This document shows positions 1-8,922 of a stretch of DNA of 64,000 bases, one piece after another. How positions within the stretch are numbered: the stretch's first letter is position 1; every line of letters starts with the position of its first letter. The DNA is from VFMC01 sp040380855 (GTDB lineage: Bacteria; Actinomycetota; Acidimicrobiia; Acidimicrobiales; Ilumatobacteraceae), in contig JBEIIG010000001.1 of NCBI GenBank assembly GCA_040380855.1, positions 1 through 64,000 of the forward strand, read 5' to 3'. The notes below the pieces were generated by a model. That model was not told the DNA's origin, ran no database searches, and saw nothing but the letters and a program-made list of their open reading frames with translations. The position numbers and the translations under genes are program-made.

Positions 1-1
1 C

Positions 2-127
2 CGGCAACTTCACCTCGACCAACACTGGCCCTGGACCGATGTCCTCATCGACGCCCTCACCCGCGTCCGCACCGCCTTCGGATCACTCTGCGTGACCAAA
101 CCCCAAGCGACCCACGCAGCCCTATGA
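2..127 (+). pseudogene. C-terminal tail of a transposase, possibly IS1380 family (partial)
   Basis: An open frame enters from the left edge and stops at the TGA at 125-127. The visible 41 residues begin RQLHLDQHWPWTDVLIDAL. The pattern L-H-L-x-x-H-W-P-W followed by an amphipathic helix resembles the extreme C-terminus of IS1380-type DDE transposases. That is a resemblance from memory, not a search result. The rest of the gene is outside the window, so it cannot be said whether the element is intact. If the call is right, an insertion boundary lies just right of 127, in the 60 bp before the DUF1501 stop codon. That would fit the absence of prfA, which normally follows rpmE in this gene order. 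Confidence 0.4.
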
Positions 128-187
128 AAGATCCGGGCTAGCGGGGCCACCCCCGCCGACGACCCAGCCGATGGGCGACCTCGACGC

Positions 188-2680
188 TCAGGTGGTGAAG
201 TAGCCCATCACGTCGCCGACGAGGTCGACGTCGCCCGTGTTGTTGTCCATCGATGCCGCACCATTGGGCCCGAGGCGGGCGAGCACCATGTTGGGCACCA
301 CCTGCCCGGAGTCGGCGTTCAGGTTCGACGCCAGCGGACGGCCCCGCCCGCTGGGGAACACCGTCACGTACGTACCGGCCGACGGCGCCACTGCGGTCAC
401 GTTGAGCAGCACCGCCGACACGCCGCTGCTCGGCACACCACACCGCCCGGTGAGCCCGACGTCGAGTGCGCTACCGCTCAGTCGGGCACGTGGGGCGCCC
501 ACCCCTTCGCGCGTGTCGAGCGCTCGACCGGGCGACACGGACACGAACCGCGACGACGCACCCGGCACGAACGCACCCAGCACGTCGATCACCACATGGG
601 TGCTGCCGGTGTTGTTGTACACCCGCACCTTGCCGCCCTCGCCGACACGGGCGAACACCATGTTCGACACCGTCGACCCGGGCACCATGTTCACACTCGA
701 CGCAACGGGTCGTGCCTCGCCCGCCGGCCACACCGTGAGGTAACTCGTCGCGCTCGGCTCGGTGGCAGCCACGTTCAGCGCCACCGCCTGTGCCCCGGCC
801 GGCACCCCGCCACGACCGGTCACCTGCACGTCGATCCACGCCCCCTGCCCCAGCGCGGCGGCAGCCCCGCCCGTGCCGTCGCGGGTGTCGAGCAGACGCG
901 CGGGGTCGAGCGCCAGCAGGCCCGTGGTGCTGCTGGGCGCGAAGTAGCCGACCACATCGGCCACCAGGTGCACCGTGCCGGCGTTGTTGAACAGCGCCAC
1001 CGCACCGTCGGGCCCCACACGCGCCACCACCAGGTTCGGGGTTGCCCGGCCCGGCACGGGGTTGAGGTTCGACGAGAACGGCCGCTGCACACCGCTCGGG
1101 TGCACGGTGACGAACGTTGCGGCGCTGGCGTCGACCGCCGTGACGTTCAACACCACGGCCACCGCATCGGCCGCTACGCCCGCCACGCCCACCACCCCGA
1201 GTCGGTGTGAGGCCTGTGGGCCGAGCGGCGTCGATCGGCCACCGGTGCCGTCGCGGGTGTCGAGCAGTCGGGTGGGGCCGACCGCCACGTACCCGCTCGG
1301 TTGCGACGGCGGCAGCACCACCGTGCCGCCGGTCGACCCGCCGGATCCGGCGCCGGCGAACAACCGCAGATCTTCGAACGACCCGTTGACGATGGTGCTG
1401 CCACCGCCGCCCATCCACCCGTCGAGCACCGAGCCGATCACGCTGCGGAAGTCGACCGAGTGCTCGACCCGGTCCCAGCGGTCGAGGTTGCGCAGTGAAG
1501 GCTGCTCGCCGTACAGGCCGCCGCGCACCTTGGGGCCGATCACGAACAGATCGCTCGCCGTGCCGTGGTCGGTGCCGCCCGAGGCGTTCGACCACGGTGT
1601 GCGCCCGAACTCCGACTGGGTGAGCAGGGTGACGCGATCACGCCACTGCGGATTCAACGTGGCGTAGAACGCACGGAGTGCTGCATCGAGCTCGGCCAGC
1701 AGTTCGGCGTGGTTCGGCAACTGGCCGTCGTGATCGTCGAAACCGTCGAGCGACACGTCGAGCATGCGCAGGCCGATGTCGGCGTTGATCAGCCGCGCCG
1801 CGATGGTGAGGCGGCTCACTAGTTCGCCCTCGGGCACATCGTCGGCGAACACCGGCGCCACATCGCGCGCCACATCGAGTTGGGTGCGCAGTGTGCCGCT
1901 GAACATGTCGTGCCACTGCCCGCGGCCGGCGCTGCCCGCCATCGCCCGCAGCCCGTCGTACATGCGCGCGTCGGGTGCGGCGGTCTCGGTGCCGAACATG
2001 TCGCCGTAGGGCGACACCGACACCGCACGGCGCTGCTCGCCCACCAGGTGCAGCGCCACCGACGTGTCGATCGTCGCAGCGCCCAGATCGCCGATCGCCG
2101 ACGACTGGCCGTCGAGCCAGCGACCGATCCAGCCGCTCGTGGGTGCTCCCCCGCCGAACCGGCCGTTCATCCAGATGGCCATCGACGTGAAGTGCGACAG
2201 ATCGGCACCCGGGTAGCCGACGCCCTGCACGATCGCCACCTGCCCCGCGTCGTACAGCGACTTGGTGAACGCCAGCTCGGGATGCAGGCCCACCTTCGAG
2301 TCGAGCGGCAGCACACTGCCCGCCGCGATCGACACCGAGCCGCGCTGGGCGTAGTACGAGCTGTCGGTGTAGGGCACCACGGTGTTCAGGCCGTCGTTGC
2401 CGCCGTACAGCATGATCGTCACGAGGATCCGGTCGTCGGGCCCGAGCGGCGCCCCGGCGAACGCGTCGCGCACCTCGCCGCCGAGCAGCGCGCTGAGCGG
2501 CCCGTCGCCGAGCGTGCCCAGCGCAACACCGCCGCCGAGGCCCAGGCCGACCGCCTGCAGGAACGAGCGGCGGGTCCAGCCCTGCGGCCCCTCGGGCCGG
2601 GTGTCGCCCGACACCGACGCGGGCACGCTGCGGCTGAGGAGTCGTCGGGCCTGGCGAGCGGAGATGTCGGGATCGAGCAT
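188..2680 (-). CDS. Tat-exported DUF1501 protein with three C-terminal RLLDTR-type repeats
   Basis: The protein is about 830 residues. A twin-arginine signal is visible (WTRRSFLQAVGLGLGGG, R37-R38), so export through Tat is expected. Residues from about 60 to 440 are the DUF1501 domain, a sulfatase/alkaline-phosphatase-like family of unknown substrate, with GGNDGLNTVVPY near its start and SEFGRTPWSN near its end. From about 460 to the stop there are three tandem modules of roughly 120 residues. Each opens with a version of RLLDTRDGTGG and closes with a version of VxDVxGYF. Such modules are common on secreted actinobacterial proteins and are probably for surface adhesion or carbohydrate contact, which is inference. 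The start is the ATG before LDPDIS. The DUF1800 gene lies 11 nt upstream, and the two families are typical partners. The same frame stays open upstream to about 4006, antisense-like noise across DUF1800. Confidence 0.85.
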   Translation of the reverse strand: MLDPDISARQARRLLSRSVPASVSGDTRPEGPQGWTRRSFLQAVGLGLGGGVALGTLGDGPLSALLGGEVRDAFAGAPLGPDDRILVTIMLYGGNDGLNTVVPYTDSSYYAQRGSVSIAAGSVLPLDSKVGLHPELAFTKSLYDAGQVAIVQGVGYPGADLSHFTSMAIWMNGRFGGGAPTSGWIGRWLDGQSSAIGDLGAATIDTSVALHLVGEQRRAVSVSPYGDMFGTETAAPDARMYDGLRAMAGSAGRGQWHDMFSGTLRTQLDVARDVAPVFADDVPEGELVSRLTIAARLINADIGLRMLDVSLDGFDDHDGQLPNHAELLAELDAALRAFYATLNPQWRDRVTLLTQSEFGRTPWSNASGGTDHGTASDLFVIGPKVRGGLYGEQPSLRNLDRWDRVEHSVDFRSVIGSVLDGWMGGGGSTIVNGSFEDLRLFAGAGSGGSTGGTVVLPPSQPSGYVAVGPTRLLDTRDGTGGRSTPLGPQASHRLGVVGVAGVAADAVAVVLNVTAVDASAATFVTVHPSGVQRPFSSNLNPVPGRATPNLVVARVGPDGAVALFNNAGTVHLVADVVGYFAPSSTTGLLALDPARLLDTRDGTGGAAAALGQGAWIDVQVTGRGGVPAGAQAVALNVAATEPSATSYLTVWPAGEARPVASSVNMVPGSTVSNMVFARVGEGGKVRVYNNTGSTHVVIDVLGAFVPGASSRFVSVSPGRALDTREGVGAPRARLSGSALDVGLTGRCGVPSSGVSAVLLNVTAVAPSAGTYVTVFPSGRGRPLASNLNADSGQVVPNMVLARLGPNGAASMDNNTGDVDLVGDVMGYFTT

Positions 2681-2691
2681 GCGGGCTCCGG

Positions 2692-3999
2692 TCAGGCCTG
2701 GTGGAACTCGGGGGTGAGCATCGTCATCGTCAGCAGGTTCGTGGGGGCCCACCAACTGGCCCAGTGCTGTGCGCTGCGCTCGGCGCGCTGAGCGTCCACG
2801 AGCGCGGCACGAGTGGTGGCCGACATCGACGTGATGCCGAAGTAATCGGCCACGTGGTCGACGGCAGCCTCCACCGACATCGAGTTCAAGAACCCGAAGC
2901 CGTCGTTGCGGCGCAGCGCCCAGGTGACCCCGCGAGCCATCTTCGCCCGCGCGCTCAGCGAGCTGGTGGTGAGCCACGCGGCATTGGGCTTCCATCCGGC
3001 CACATTGGGCGGGTTGAACAGGCTCTGCCCCATCTGCTCGCCCATCCACGACATCTCCATCTCGGCCGCCGGAAAGCCGGTGTGCACGCACAGCGCGGTC
3101 ACGTACTCCACCGGGCTGCGCACCAGACCCTGCCGCGAGGTGGTGCTGTAGAACTCGGGGTGCAGCAAGATGGCGCGCAGCAGCGCACGGATGTTCAAGT
3201 TGTTGGCGAGGAACACATCGGCCAGCGGGTTGATGACCGTTGCGGCAGCACCGGGATAGGCGAAGAACGACCACATCTTCTTGGCGATGAACCGTGCGGC
3301 GACGAGCCGCTTGGCCGGGTTGGCGCGCAGGATCTCGTCGATGATGTCGGGGCCGTCCCAGTTCTTCGTCGTACCGAAGAACGTCTTGTTCCCGGTGTCG
3401 TGACGGCTCGGGAAGAACTGGTAGCGCAGCGCCGGCCAGTCGGCGTTGTGACCCGTCCACGCCCGTGCGGCGGCCACGACGTCGTCTTCGGTGTAGTTGC
3501 CCACGCCGAGGGTGAACAGCTCCATCAGCTCGCGGGCGAAGTTCTCGTTGGGCGAGCCCTTGCGGTTGTTCGCGTTGCTGAGATACACGAGCATCGCCGG
3601 CTCGATCGCCATGCGTTGGGTGAGGGTCAGGAAATCGCCCAGCGCCAGATCGCGGTAAAGCTGGTTCTGCTGCACCATGTGGTCGGTGCGGTTCACACTG
3701 CTCCACGCACTCGTGAAGTGGCCGTGCCAGAACAGGGTCATCCTCTCCTGCACCGGCCGGGCAACCGTGGTCATCCGCCCCAGCCACCAACCGACAGCGG
3801 CGACGTACTGCTCCCAACTCGTCTTGTCGTCGTGCACCTGCAACGCAGTCGGCACGCTGGCGACCCCGTTGCGACCAACGTCGAGGATGTCGTCGACCGC
3901 CTGTTCGAGCGACAGCGGGGTGAGTTCGGCCACGCGCGACGGTCGGGCCACGAACTCCGTTCGGCGCAGGAGGTGTTGGATGTCGGCGACAGCAGCCAC
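2692..3999 (-). CDS. DUF1800 family protein
   Basis: About 435 residues of the DUF1800 family (function unknown), nearly always encoded beside DUF1501, as here. The sequence starts with LLRRTEFVARPSRVAEL and contains the family-typical stretches FWHGHFTSAW, NENFARELMELFTLGVG, FARELMELF and PPNVAGW. A GTG at 3999 is chosen because the strong ribosome site GGAGGGGG precedes it by a few bases; an in-frame GTG at 4017 would place that site inside the gene. No obvious signal peptide is seen, so either the protein stays inside or it travels with its Tat-exported DUF1501 partner. The second option is inference only. Co-transcription with the downstream DUF1501 gene is very likely (11 nt gap). Confidence 0.88.
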   Translation of the reverse strand: MAAVADIQHLLRRTEFVARPSRVAELTPLSLEQAVDDILDVGRNGVASVPTALQVHDDKTSWEQYVAAVGWWLGRMTTVARPVQERMTLFWHGHFTSAWSSVNRTDHMVQQNQLYRDLALGDFLTLTQRMAIEPAMLVYLSNANNRKGSPNENFARELMELFTLGVGNYTEDDVVAAARAWTGHNADWPALRYQFFPSRHDTGNKTFFGTTKNWDGPDIIDEILRANPAKRLVAARFIAKKMWSFFAYPGAAATVINPLADVFLANNLNIRALLRAILLHPEFYSTTSRQGLVRSPVEYVTALCVHTGFPAAEMEMSWMGEQMGQSLFNPPNVAGWKPNAAWLTTSSLSARAKMARGVTWALRRNDGFGFLNSMSVEAAVDHVADYFGITSMSATTRAALVDAQRAERSAQHWASWWAPTNLLTMTMLTPEFHQA

Positions 4000-4150
4000 G
4001 ATGCACCCCCTCCGCACTGGGTCGACGGCCGCGCCCTCACGACCACATCGGATATCGGCCCGGCTCGTGCCACAACTGAGTCAGGGTTGCGTGTGATTTT
4101 CCACGTGAGAAACCGAAGACCACCGCTGCCCGCGGCCGAAAACGGCGACG

Positions 4151-4170
4151 ACCCGGCCATCGGGCCGGGT
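4151..4170 (-). terminator. Hairpin downstream of rpmE
   Basis: A perfect 8-bp stem, ACCCGGCC / GGCCGGGT, closes a 4-nt loop 33 nt past the rpmE stop. On the minus strand it is followed by a short T-rich stretch (GTTTTC) rather than a long U-tract. It probably ends the rho-rpmE transcript and separates it from the DUF1800/DUF1501 pair. Confidence 0.55.
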
Positions 4171-4202
4171 CGGTCGACGTGGTGCGCCCCGCAGGGCGCC
4201 GA

Positions 4203-4415
4203 TCACTTGCCCTTGCGCTCGCCGTAGCGCTTGTTGAAGCGCTCGACGCGGCCACCGGTGTCGACCAGCTTCTGCTTGCCGGTGAAGAACGGGTGGCACT
4301 GGTTGCACAGTTCGACGTTCAGGTCGCCAGCGCGGGTGGAGCCCGTGGTGAACACATTGCCGCACGAGCACTTCACGTTCATCTCGCCGTACTTGGGGTG
4401 GACTTCGGTCTTCAT
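4203..4415 (-). CDS. rpmE: 50S ribosomal protein L31, zinc-binding form
   Basis: A 70-residue ribosomal protein of the large subunit. The start MKTEVHPKYGEMNVKCSCGN is canonical, and the CxC plus CxxC pair (CSCGN, CNQC) marks the zinc-holding (C+) type. The ATG at 4415 gives the usual family length; a longer open frame upstream has no ribosome site. GGAG lies 7 nt before the ATG. A TAGAGT -10 hexamer at 4447-4452, inside the spacer to rho, gives a short leader of about 25 nt, so rpmE probably has its own promoter as well as read-through from rho. The order rho-rpmE is the standard actinobacterial one, but the usual next gene prfA is absent. Confidence 0.97.
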   Translation of the reverse strand: MKTEVHPKYGEMNVKCSCGNVFTTGSTRAGDLNVELCNQCHPFFTGKQKLVDTGGRVERFNKRYGERKGK

Positions 4416-4470
4416 CAGATGCTCCGGGGTGACGATTGGACGCTGCACTCTACAGCGCCGGTGCCGTGCT

Positions 4471-6144
4471 TCACACGGTCGACTTGCCCGCCAACCCGCC
4501 GAGGAGGGCCGCGTTGGTGGGTGCGGCCGCGATCTGCCCGAGCAGCCATTCCAGGCCGAGGTGATCGTCGACGCGGTGGTCGGGCCCGCTGGCCGAGGCG
4601 TCGGCGATGGCCCGGCGCAAGGCCTTCACCTGCTGCACCTCGTCGGCGGTGAACAGCAGTTCCTCGTGCTGGCTGCTGGTGGCCATGACGTCGACGGCCG
4701 GGAAGAGCCGCCGCTCGGTGAGGTGCCGCCCGAGGCGCACCTCCATCGTGCAGGCGCTGCGCAACTCGTCGAAGATCGCCTCGTCGATGCGGCTCGTGGT
4801 GTCGACCTGCACGGCAGCGATGAGGGTGAGCGAACCGGCCTCTTCGGTGCAGCGACCGGCACCGAAGAACCGCTTCAGCGCCTGCAGCGCGTTGGCGTCG
4901 ATACCCGAGGCCACGTTGCGACCGCTCGAGGGCAGCGCCAGGTTGTAGGCGCGGCCGAGACGGGTGATGCCGTCGAGCACCAGCACCACGTGCTCGCCCT
5001 GCTCGACGAGGCGCTTGGCCCGTTCGATCACCATCTCGGCGAGGTGGACGGTCTCGTCGCTCGGCCGGTCGAAGGTGGTGGCCTGCACGTCGGACTGCAC
5101 GGCGGCGCGCATCACGCCCACGTCTTCGGGCCGCTCGTCGACGAGCAGCACCATCACCGTCACCTCGGGGTGCTGGTGTTCGAGCGCCGTGGCGATCGAC
5201 GTGAGCACCGTGGTGCGACCCACCTTCGGCGACGACGCGATGAGCGCCCGCTGCCCCTTGCCCAGCGGTGCCAGCAGATCGACGACGCGGGCGGCGATGT
5301 TGCCGGGGTCGGTCGGGTCCTCGAGCACCAGTCGCTCGGTGGGGAACACGGCCGTCAGGTCGTCGAACCGCGGTCGCAGACGCGACTCGTCGGGGTCGAC
5401 GCCGTTGACCGTGTGCACCTCGAGCAGGGCCGGGTTCTTCTCGTTGCGGCTGGGCGGACGCGACAACCCGGTGAGGTAGTCGCCCTTGCGCAGGCCGTAC
5501 TGGCGGGCCAACTTCACCGGCACGTACGAGTCGTCGCGGCTGGGCAGGTAGCCGCTGAGGCGCAGGAAGCCGTACCCCTCGTCGCGCAGATCGAGATAGC
5601 CGGCCACCTCGACGGGTTCCTGGCCGAAACCCTCGGGCGAGAACTCGGGCCGGTCGCGGCCGGGCTCGACGCGCTCGGCAGCGGGGGCATCGCCCCGGTT
5701 CTTGCGGCGACGGCGACGGCGGCGACGGCTCGTGCCCTCGCCCTCCTGCTCGCCCTCGCCCGATTCGGACGCGCCCTCGTCGCCCTCATCGTCGCCGTCG
5801 TCGTCGTCATCGTCGCCATCGCTGTCGCCGTCGGCGGCCGGTGCCGCTGACTCGGCTGCGGTGGGGGCCGCGGCCGGCATCGGCTCGGGCGCAGCGGTAG
5901 CGGCGGCGGCCGGTGCCTGGTCGCCCGACGCCCCTTCGCCCGACGCCTCGGGACCCGATGCCCCGCCGCCCGAGGCCTCGCCGCCGGAGGACGGGGCGAC
6001 ACCGGTGGACTCGAGGATCCGCGCGATGAGCGATGCCTTCGACAACCGCGCCGTGGCCTTGATACCCAAGGCCTGGGCGATGGCCATCAGCTGATCTTTG
6101 TCCTTGCCGTCGAGCATCGACTGTTCGAGCGCCTCGCCAGCCAT
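4471..6144 (-). CDS. rho: Transcription termination factor Rho, divergent in catalytic residues
   Basis: 557 residues. Residues about 9-45 are the Rho N-terminal helical domain (KDQLMAIAQALGIKATARL). They are followed by an Ala/Gly/Pro-rich and then strongly acidic linker with a D/E run and an R8 stretch, as is common in actinobacterial Rho. The RNA-binding cold-shock-like domain is clear (YGFLRLSGYLPSRDDSYVP). The ATPase core has LLVDERPEDV, VLDGITRLGRAYN and DANALQALKRFFGAGR. Two catalytic positions differ from textbook Rho. The P-loop reads SSPKVGRTT, so the GKT lysine is Arg310. The position of the E. coli arginine finger R366 (SGTRKEELL) reads TSSQHEELL, with Gln492. K307 (the first P-loop Lys) and E/R of DERPE are kept. 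The gene sits in the canonical thrC-rho-rpmE location, so it is the positional rho, but ATPase activity is uncertain. thrB, which usually lies between thrC and rho, is missing. Confidence 0.9.
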   Translation of the reverse strand: MAGEALEQSMLDGKDKDQLMAIAQALGIKATARLSKASLIARILESTGVAPSSGGEASGGGASGPEASGEGASGDQAPAAAATAAPEPMPAAAPTAAESAAPAADGDSDGDDDDDDGDDEGDEGASESGEGEQEGEGTSRRRRRRRRKNRGDAPAAERVEPGRDRPEFSPEGFGQEPVEVAGYLDLRDEGYGFLRLSGYLPSRDDSYVPVKLARQYGLRKGDYLTGLSRPPSRNEKNPALLEVHTVNGVDPDESRLRPRFDDLTAVFPTERLVLEDPTDPGNIAARVVDLLAPLGKGQRALIASSPKVGRTTVLTSIATALEHQHPEVTVMVLLVDERPEDVGVMRAAVQSDVQATTFDRPSDETVHLAEMVIERAKRLVEQGEHVVLVLDGITRLGRAYNLALPSSGRNVASGIDANALQALKRFFGAGRCTEEAGSLTLIAAVQVDTTSRIDEAIFDELRSACTMEVRLGRHLTERRLFPAVDVMATSSQHEELLFTADEVQQVKALRRAIADASASGPDHRVDDHLGLEWLLGQIAAAPTNAALLGGLAGKSTV

Positions 6145-6252
6145 GACGAACCTCTTTCCCTGCCGGGCGAGATACCGATGAAGACAGCACCTTCGAGGAA
6201 CCCGAGCGAGCCAGCACTGTACCCAGCGCGCCTCGCGGCCGACAACGCCAGG

Positions 6253-7626
6253 TCAGCGGGTGTGCTCGACGAAGTGCTGAATGGCAGCCAGATCGTTGGG
6301 GAGCACGGTGAACCGCTCGGGCCGATCGAACAGATCGGCGAGATGCGCGGGCAACGGCGGGCGGATGCCGATGGCCTGCTCGACCGCATCGGGGAACTTC
6401 GCCGGATGGGCCGTGGCGAGCGTGATCATCGGGCGGTCGTCGCCCAGCAGATGCGCTGCGGCCGTGCCGGTGGCCGTGTGCGGATCGACCACCATCGCGC
6501 TCGCCGCGTACACGCGGGCGATCTCGGCCAAGGTCTCGCGGTCGTCGAGGCGTGCCGCACGGAACGAGCCGTCGATCCACTCGCGGCGCTGGTCGGGCTC
6601 GACATCGAGACGGCCGGTGCTGCGGAAGCGCCGCAGTTGCTCGGCGGTGAGGCCACCGTCGCGCCCGTTCATCTCGAACAGCAACCGCTCGAAGTTCGAC
6701 GACACCTGGATGTCCATGCTCGGGCTGAGCGTGGGCACCACCCCGCGGGTGCTCATGTCGGCGTCGTTGATGAAGCGGGTGAGGATGTCGTTGGTGTTCG
6801 AGGCGACCACGAAATCGGCGATGGGTGCACCCATCCGTCGGGCGATCCACCCCGACAGCACGTTGCCGAAGTTGCCCGTGGGTACCGAGAACGACACCTC
6901 GCCCCGACCGGCGAGCGCGTCGCTGGCCGTGACGTAATAGACCACCTGGGCCATCACCCGCGCCCAGTTGATGGAGTTCACGGCCGACAGGTTCATCCGG
7001 TCGCGGAAGGGGGCGTCGGCGAACATCGCCTTGACGAGATCTTGACAGTCGTCGAAGGTGCCCTCGACCGCCACCACCCGCACGTTGGGCGAGTCGACGG
7101 TGGTCATCTGCTTGCGCTGCACATCGCTCGTGCGGCCATGGGGGTAGAGGATGACGATGTCGACGTTGGAACACGACTTCACCCCGTCGATGGCCGCCGA
7201 CCCGGTGTCGCCGCTGGTGGCGCCGACGATGGTGACCCGCTGCCCGCGCTGGGCGAGCACATGGTCGAACAGCCGGCCGACCAACTGCAGGGCGACGTCC
7301 TTGAACGCGAGCGTGGGGCCGTGGAACAACTCCTGCACCCACTGGCGATGACCGATCTGCACCAGCGGCACCACCGCGTCGTGACGGAACGTGGCGTACG
7401 CCTCGGCACACAACCGCTCGATGGTTGCCCGGTCGAGATCGGGTTCGATGAACGGCGCCATCACCGCGGCGGCACGCTCGGCGTAGCCGGCCGCGGGCGG
7501 CAGGTCGTCGGCCAGGTTCGGCCACTCCACCGGCACGTACAGGCCGCCGTCGGAGGCAAGACCCGCCAGGAGCACATCGGCGAAGCCGAGTTCGGGTGCG
7601 TCACCACGCGTGCTGATGTAACGCAT
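6253..7626 (-). CDS. thrC: Threonine synthase (long, E. coli/yeast-type)
   Basis: Converts O-phosphohomoserine to threonine with pyridoxal phosphate. The 457-residue length and the N-terminus MRYISTRGDAPELGFADVLL match the long type found in E. coli and fungi rather than the ~360-residue mycobacterial enzyme. K109 in FHGPTLAFKD is the expected PLP lysine, and GATSGDTGSAA and SVPTGNFGN are the phosphate/cofactor loops. The ATG lies 3 nt after the hom stop codon, so hom and thrC are one transcript. Homoserine kinase (thrB) is expected next in this gene order but is not found anywhere in the window, so the substrate must come from a kinase encoded elsewhere. rho follows after a 108-nt spacer in which I see no clear terminator. 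Confidence 0.96.
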   Translation of the reverse strand: MRYISTRGDAPELGFADVLLAGLASDGGLYVPVEWPNLADDLPPAAGYAERAAAVMAPFIEPDLDRATIERLCAEAYATFRHDAVVPLVQIGHRQWVQELFHGPTLAFKDVALQLVGRLFDHVLAQRGQRVTIVGATSGDTGSAAIDGVKSCSNVDIVILYPHGRTSDVQRKQMTTVDSPNVRVVAVEGTFDDCQDLVKAMFADAPFRDRMNLSAVNSINWARVMAQVVYYVTASDALAGRGEVSFSVPTGNFGNVLSGWIARRMGAPIADFVVASNTNDILTRFINDADMSTRGVVPTLSPSMDIQVSSNFERLLFEMNGRDGGLTAEQLRRFRSTGRLDVEPDQRREWIDGSFRAARLDDRETLAEIARVYAASAMVVDPHTATGTAAAHLLGDDRPMITLATAHPAKFPDAVEQAIGIRPPLPAHLADLFDRPERFTVLPNDLAAIQHFVEHTR

Positions 7627-7629
7627 GGC

Positions 7630-8922
7630 TCAGCCGATCACCCGCAGCAGCCCGCCGATACTGCGCACCACATCGAGTTCGCGTAGCTCGCGCACCGTCG
7701 CCTGCACCGCCGACTCCTTGGCCTCGTGGGTGACGAACACCAGTCGGGCGTCGGGGCCGTTGCCCTCCTGCTCGGCGGCACGGATGCTCACCCCGTGGCG
7801 GGCGAACACGCCGGTGACCGCGTGCAGCACACCGGGCCGGTCGGCCACGTCGAGGCTGAGCAGGTACTGCGACGACGTCTCGTCGATGGCCAGCGTGGTG
7901 GCCCGACCGAACGTGCCGAGCGAACCGTGGGTGCCCTTCGCCAGGTTCACGGCAGCATCGATGAGATCGCCGAGCACTGCACTGGCGGTGGGCATACCGC
8001 CCGCGCCACGTCCGTAGAACATCAACTGCCCAACGGCACGGCCTTCGATGAACACGGCGTTGAAGCTCTCGCGCACACTGGCCAGCGGATGGGTGACCGG
8101 CACCATGGCCGGGTGCACACGCACCGCAACCTCACCGGTGCCCTGCACCTGCTCGGCGATGCCCAACAACTTCACCACGTAGCCGAGGCGCCGGGCCATG
8201 GCGATGTCGTGGCCGGTGATGCGGCTGATGCCCTCGTGGTACACGTCGCCGGCCACCACCTTCACACCGAACGCGATGGTGGCGATGATCGCAGCCTTGG
8301 CCCCGGCGTCGAAGCCCTCCACATCGGCGGTGGGGTCGCGCTCGGCGAACCCGAGCGCCTGGGCCTCGGCGAGCACATCGCTGTACTCGGCACCCTCTTC
8401 GGTCATCTTCGTGAGGATGAAGTTGGTGGTGCCGTTGACGATGCCCATCACGCGCGTGATCGGCTCGCCGCGCAGGCTCTCGCGCAGTGCACGGATGAGC
8501 GGGATACCGCCAGCCACGGCTGCCTCGAACAGCAGGTCGACACCGGCCGAATCGGCGGCCGCGAACAGTTCGGTACCGACGTTGGCGAGCAGTTCCTTGT
8601 TGGCGGTGACCACCGGCTTGCCGTGCGCCATCGCGGTGGCGATGAGTTCACGAGCCGGTTCGATACCGCCCATCACCTCGACCACGATGTCGATCGACGG
8701 ATCGACCACCACGGCGTGCGCGTCGCGGGTGAGCACACCGTCGGGCAGTGCCACCGCACGCTCGCGGCTGACGTTGCGCACGGCCACCGCGGCGATCTCG
8801 AGCCGCAACCCGGTGCGGGCCTCGATGGCGGCAGCCTGCTCGGCCACGAGTTGCACCAGCGAGGCACCCACGTTGCCGCACCCGAGCAGACCGATACGGA
8901 CGACGTTTCCCTGAAGAGTCAC
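7630..8922 (-). CDS. hom: Homoserine dehydrogenase with C-terminal ACT domain
   Basis: 430 residues; NAD(P)-dependent reduction of aspartate semialdehyde to homoserine, the branch to threonine and methionine. The nucleotide-binding GLLGCGNVGASLVQL is at the N-terminus, followed by VVTANKELLA and the catalytic-domain signature GIVNGTTNFILTKM with AEYSDVLAEAQALGFAE. The last ~80 residues (YLLSLDVADRPGVLHAVTGVF) are an ACT domain, normally the site of threonine feedback. The start is a GTG at 8922. A 243-nt spacer separates it from lysA and holds a long hairpin, so hom-thrC may have its own leader-controlled expression. Confidence 0.96.
   Translation of the reverse strand: MTLQGNVVRIGLLGCGNVGASLVQLVAEQAAAIEARTGLRLEIAAVAVRNVSRERAVALPDGVLTRDAHAVVVDPSIDIVVEVMGGIEPARELIATAMAHGKPVVTANKELLANVGTELFAAADSAGVDLLFEAAVAGGIPLIRALRESLRGEPITRVMGIVNGTTNFILTKMTEEGAEYSDVLAEAQALGFAERDPTADVEGFDAGAKAAIIATIAFGVKVVAGDVYHEGISRITGHDIAMARRLGYVVKLLGIAEQVQGTGEVAVRVHPAMVPVTHPLASVRESFNAVFIEGRAVGQLMFYGRGAGGMPTASAVLGDLIDAAVNLAKGTHGSLGTFGRATTLAIDETSSQYLLSLDVADRPGVLHAVTGVFARHGVSIRAAEQEGNGPDARLVFVTHEAKESAVQATVRELRELDVVRSIGGLLRVIG

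Noticed and set aside
188..3999. A single giant DUF1800-DUF1501 fusion protein
   Set aside because: The DUF1501 frame remains open upstream across DUF1800, but that part is a low-complexity shadow. DUF1800 is encoded in a different frame and has its own start and stop.
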